A stretch of 17,099 nucleotides of DNA from Pseudomonadota bacterium (GTDB lineage: Bacteria > Pseudomonadota > Alphaproteobacteria > Rhodospirillales > Magnetospirillaceae), in the NCBI GenBank assembly GCA_023458315.1, contig JAEXAH010000137.1, forward strand, positions 1 through 17,099, in the 5' to 3' direction. The translations under genes were made by a program, and so were the position numbers. Below the pieces are notes generated by a model. The model made no database searches. It was not told the DNA's origin and saw only the letters and a list, made by a program, of their open reading frames with translations. Below, piece after piece: positions 15,484 to 17,099 of this stretch. Every line of letters starts with the position of its first letter. Within the stretch, counting starts at the first letter, position 1.

Positions 15484-15512
15484 GGCCATGCATGGCCTGC
15501 GCGGAAACGCGC
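15484..15512 (+). repeat. Paired palindromes after the pseudouridine synthase gene
   Basis: A perfect 14-bp palindrome GGCCATGCATGGCC (15484-15497) is followed after one base by GCGCG-GAAA-CGCGC (15499-15512), a perfect stem with a GNRA-type loop. No T-run follows, so this is not a classic terminator. It may protect the 3' end of the upstream transcript or be part of the next gene's control region. Confidence 0.4.
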
Positions 15513-15523
15513 GGGACGGCCGT

Positions 15524-15560
15524 ATTGCATACAACTGGCGCCCCGGATATTGTATGCAAT
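15524..15560. promoter_or_regulatory. Inverted-repeat operator of the XRE regulator gene
   Basis: ATTGCATACAA (15524-15534) and TTGTATGCAAT (15550-15560) are perfect 11-bp reverse complements, 15 bases apart. Each arm is also nearly symmetric (TTGnATnCAA), so this could be two dimer sites spaced 25 bp, on one DNA face within error. They overlap both promoter elements of the regulator gene just downstream, suggesting autoregulation. The binding protein is inferred. Confidence 0.55.
15525..15553 (+). promoter_or_regulatory. Sigma70-type promoter of the XRE regulator
   Basis: TTGCAT (15525-15530) and TATTGT (15548-15553) are separated by exactly 17 bases. Transcription would start near 15560, giving a short leader of about 25 nt. 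The leader has no strong ribosome-binding site (GCGGAAAT before the ATG). Confidence 0.55.
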
Positions 15561-15584
15561 CATACACTCTTGAGACGCGGAAAT

Positions 15585-16007
15585 ATGGCAACCACAGGCA
15601 GCAAGTACCGGGCGCGCACGGAAAATGGCGATCCCGACCCCATCGATGTCCATGTGGGGGGGCGGCTGCGGCTGCGACGCACGCTCATGGGGCTGAGCCA
15701 GACCGATCTGGCCAAGTCGGTCGGCCTGACCTTCCAGCAGGTGCAGAAATACGAAAGCGGCGCCAACCGGGTCAGCGCCAGCCGCCTGTACCACATCGCC
15801 GAATCCCTGGACGTTCCGGTCAGCTTCTTCTTCGACGACATGCCGCGCGAAGGCGGTCTGGCCGAAACCCCCAAGGCGGCGTTCGAGCCCGACCGCGAAT
15901 TGCTGGAACTGACCCGCAACTACCGCGCCATCACCGATGCCGAGGTGCGGCGCGGCATCTATGAACTGGTCAAGCGTCTGGCCACCAAGGAAGACGCGGC
16001 GGAATAA
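15585..16007 (+). CDS. XRE-family helix-turn-helix transcriptional regulator
   Basis: A 140-residue DNA-binding protein of a type common in alphaproteobacteria. A lambda-repressor-like helix-turn-helix covers about 27-80: LRLRRTLMGLSQTDLAKSVG (28-47), then the recognition helix FQQVQKYESG (50-59) and a supporting helix to VPVSFFFDD (77-85). The C-terminal ~50 residues are charged and helical and may serve dimerisation; no ligand domain is seen. The ATG at 15585 is chosen because homologues begin close to this point and because the promoter and inverted repeat lie immediately upstream; a longer reading would run through them. It ends 21 bases from the convergent ABC transporter gene. Autoregulation through the upstream repeat is likely but unproven. 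Confidence 0.9.
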   Translation: MATTGSKYRARTENGDPDPIDVHVGGRLRLRRTLMGLSQTDLAKSVGLTFQQVQKYESGANRVSASRLYHIAESLDVPVSFFFDDMPREGGLAETPKAAFEPDRELLELTRNYRAITDAEVRRGIYELVKRLATKEDAAE

Positions 16008-16028
16008 TTCCGGCGGTGACGTCCCCCT

Positions 16029-17099
16029 TCAGAACTTCATCACCAGGGCCAGCACCGCCGTCAGCAGCGCCGCCAGCACGACCGGCGCGGCGCGGGGCGG
16101 GGGTGGTGGCGGCACGTCGCGGCGGTCGGGGCCGTCGATGCGGGCCAGGGCCGCCGGACGGTAAAGCCGGGCGGCGGCGCCGAACGGGGCATGCGGGGCG
16201 GCGGCGATCTCGGCCACCGGAATGGTGGCGCCATGACCGGCGCCCGGCCGGTCGCGCAGACGGCCGTCTTCCAGCCACAGCACGCGATCGGCCTCGGCCA
16301 GCACGTCCGGCTGGTGGCTGACCAGAACGCAGGTGGCGCCGCTGGCGCGGATCACCGCCAGGGCGCGGCGCCGTTGCTCGGGGTCCAGCGCCGCCAGGGT
16401 TTCATCCAGGAACAGCAGGCTGGGGCGGCGACACAGGGCGCGGGCCAGCAGCACCTGCGCCGCCCGTGCCCCCGACAGCATGCGGCCGTCGCTCAGGCTG
16501 GCCAGTCCCATCGGCAGGCGCTCGACCCAGTCCCAGGCCCCCAGCCGGTCCAGCCATGCCGCCACCGCGCCCAGGTCCAGCGGCGCCAGACCGCGCACAT
16601 GGGCGTGCAGCGGCCGCAAATCCAGCACCTCGTCCTGGATGATGGCGGCGGTGTGGGCGCGCCACGCCAGCCGGTCGCACTGGCGCAGGTCGCGGCCGTT
16701 CATCAGCACCTGTCCGGCCTGGGGCGCCTCGGTGCCCATCATCAGCCGCAACAGGGTGGATTTGCCGCCGCCCGACGGACCGGCCAGCGCCACCACCTCG
16801 CCCGGTGCCACCGCCAGCGACACCCCGTTCAGCACCGTGCATTCATAGCCGAACGACACCGATTCCAGGCGCAGCGATACCGGCGGCCGTTCCGGCGGGG
16901 CGCCCTGGTTCTCGGCGGGGGCGGCGCGGAACGGCGCCAGGGCGGCATGGTCGCGGCGCGCCTGGAACAGCCGGTCCAGGGCGTCGCCCAGGGCGTTGCC
17001 CGGCACCAGCGCCAAGGCGGCGGCCAGCCCCCAATCCTCGGGCCACAGGCACAGCACCGCCGGGGCCAGCCAGCGGCCGCCGTCGCGCAGGGCCAGCAC
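16029..17099 (-). CDS. Secretion ABC transporter (colicin V/RaxB type), C-terminal part, with odd tail
   Basis: The 5' part lies outside the window; 356 residues are visible. They cover the end of the permease (about 1-60), the ATPase (about 75-285) and a tail. Walker A GPSGGGKST (107-115), Q-loop Gln155, Walker B LLFLDE (229-233) and the H-loop His262 are intact. The signature reads LSGAR (208-212) instead of LSGGQ. The text around it (LPMG at 195-198, LLARALCRRPSLLFLDET at 217-234) resembles peptide or type I exporters of the colicin V/RaxB kind, which export peptides or proteins with a membrane fusion protein. The tail, RLYRPAALARIDGP (311-324), six prolines (330-335) and a membrane span (about 337-354), resembles an HlyD-type fusion-protein N-terminus and then stops. 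It is convergent with the regulator gene. Confidence 0.8.
   Translation of the reverse strand: MLALRDGGRWLAPAVLCLWPEDWGLAAALALVPGNALGDALDRLFQARRDHAALAPFRAAPAENQGAPPERPPVSLRLESVSFGYECTVLNGVSLAVAPGEVVALAGPSGGGKSTLLRLMMGTEAPQAGQVLMNGRDLRQCDRLAWRAHTAAIIQDEVLDLRPLHAHVRGLAPLDLGAVAAWLDRLGAWDWVERLPMGLASLSDGRMLSGARAAQVLLARALCRRPSLLFLDETLAALDPEQRRRALAVIRASGATCVLVSHQPDVLAEADRVLWLEDGRLRDRPGAGHGATIPVAEIAAAPHAPFGAAARLYRPAALARIDGPDRRDVPPPPPPRAAPVVLAALLTAVLALVMKF

Noticed and set aside
15995..16020. GGAAT-A-ATTCC symmetry between the convergent regulator and ABC genes as a bidirectional terminator
   Set aside because: The symmetry overlaps the regulator's stop codon, its outer arms mismatch and no T-run follows on either strand.

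Overview
The window is a GC-rich (well over 60% G+C), densely packed bacterial chromosome segment. Codon use, the gene families present and the style of the regulatory sites suggest an alphaproteobacterium, probably Rhodospirillales/Magnetospirillum-like. That placement is inferred from family resemblance alone, because no rRNA or other taxonomic marker is present. I see no insertion sequence, prophage, CRISPR array or tRNA. Fourteen genes are supported, one of them cut by the window edge.

Left part (1-4176, all minus strand): an acetyl-CoA-synthetase-like acyl-CoA ligase with a good downstream terminator and a leader carrying a 9-bp inverted repeat; upstream of it a DMT/EamA permease whose GTG start overlaps the stop of a membrane-anchored SGNH-hydrolase-like protein. 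Middle-left (4177-6938, plus strand): a compact run of a HIT-family protein, a PdeM-like calcineurin phosphoesterase that appears to have lost all its metal ligands, a class I CPD photolyase (ATGA overlap) and a small single-span membrane protein. Middle (6943-10158, minus strand): a GNAT acetyltransferase and a membrane-bound HAMP-PAS-GGDEF-EAL protein. The latter has a textbook sigma70-type promoter overlapped by a Fur-box-like palindrome, the clearest regulatory signal in the window.

Right part: ybaK (plus) ends convergently, with overlapping stop codons, against a HerA/FtsK-like ATPase (minus). The ATPase follows a gene for a tetratricopeptide-like region fused to a TylF-type methyltransferase. 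Divergent from that is a lipoprotein with a C-terminal SPOR domain, translationally coupled to an RluA-family pseudouridine synthase. Next comes an XRE-type regulator whose promoter lies between two arms of an 11-bp inverted repeat. The window ends inside a colicin V/RaxB-type secretion ABC transporter (minus), whose tail looks like the start of an HlyD-type membrane fusion protein.

Most of this is ordinary housekeeping and accessory chromosome. I do not see a clearly new multi-gene system. The points most worth a second look are the catalytically dead-looking PdeM homologue next to the photolyase, the probable iron control of a cyclic-di-GMP enzyme, and the ABC transporter with a degenerate signature motif and an apparent fused fragment of a fusion protein.
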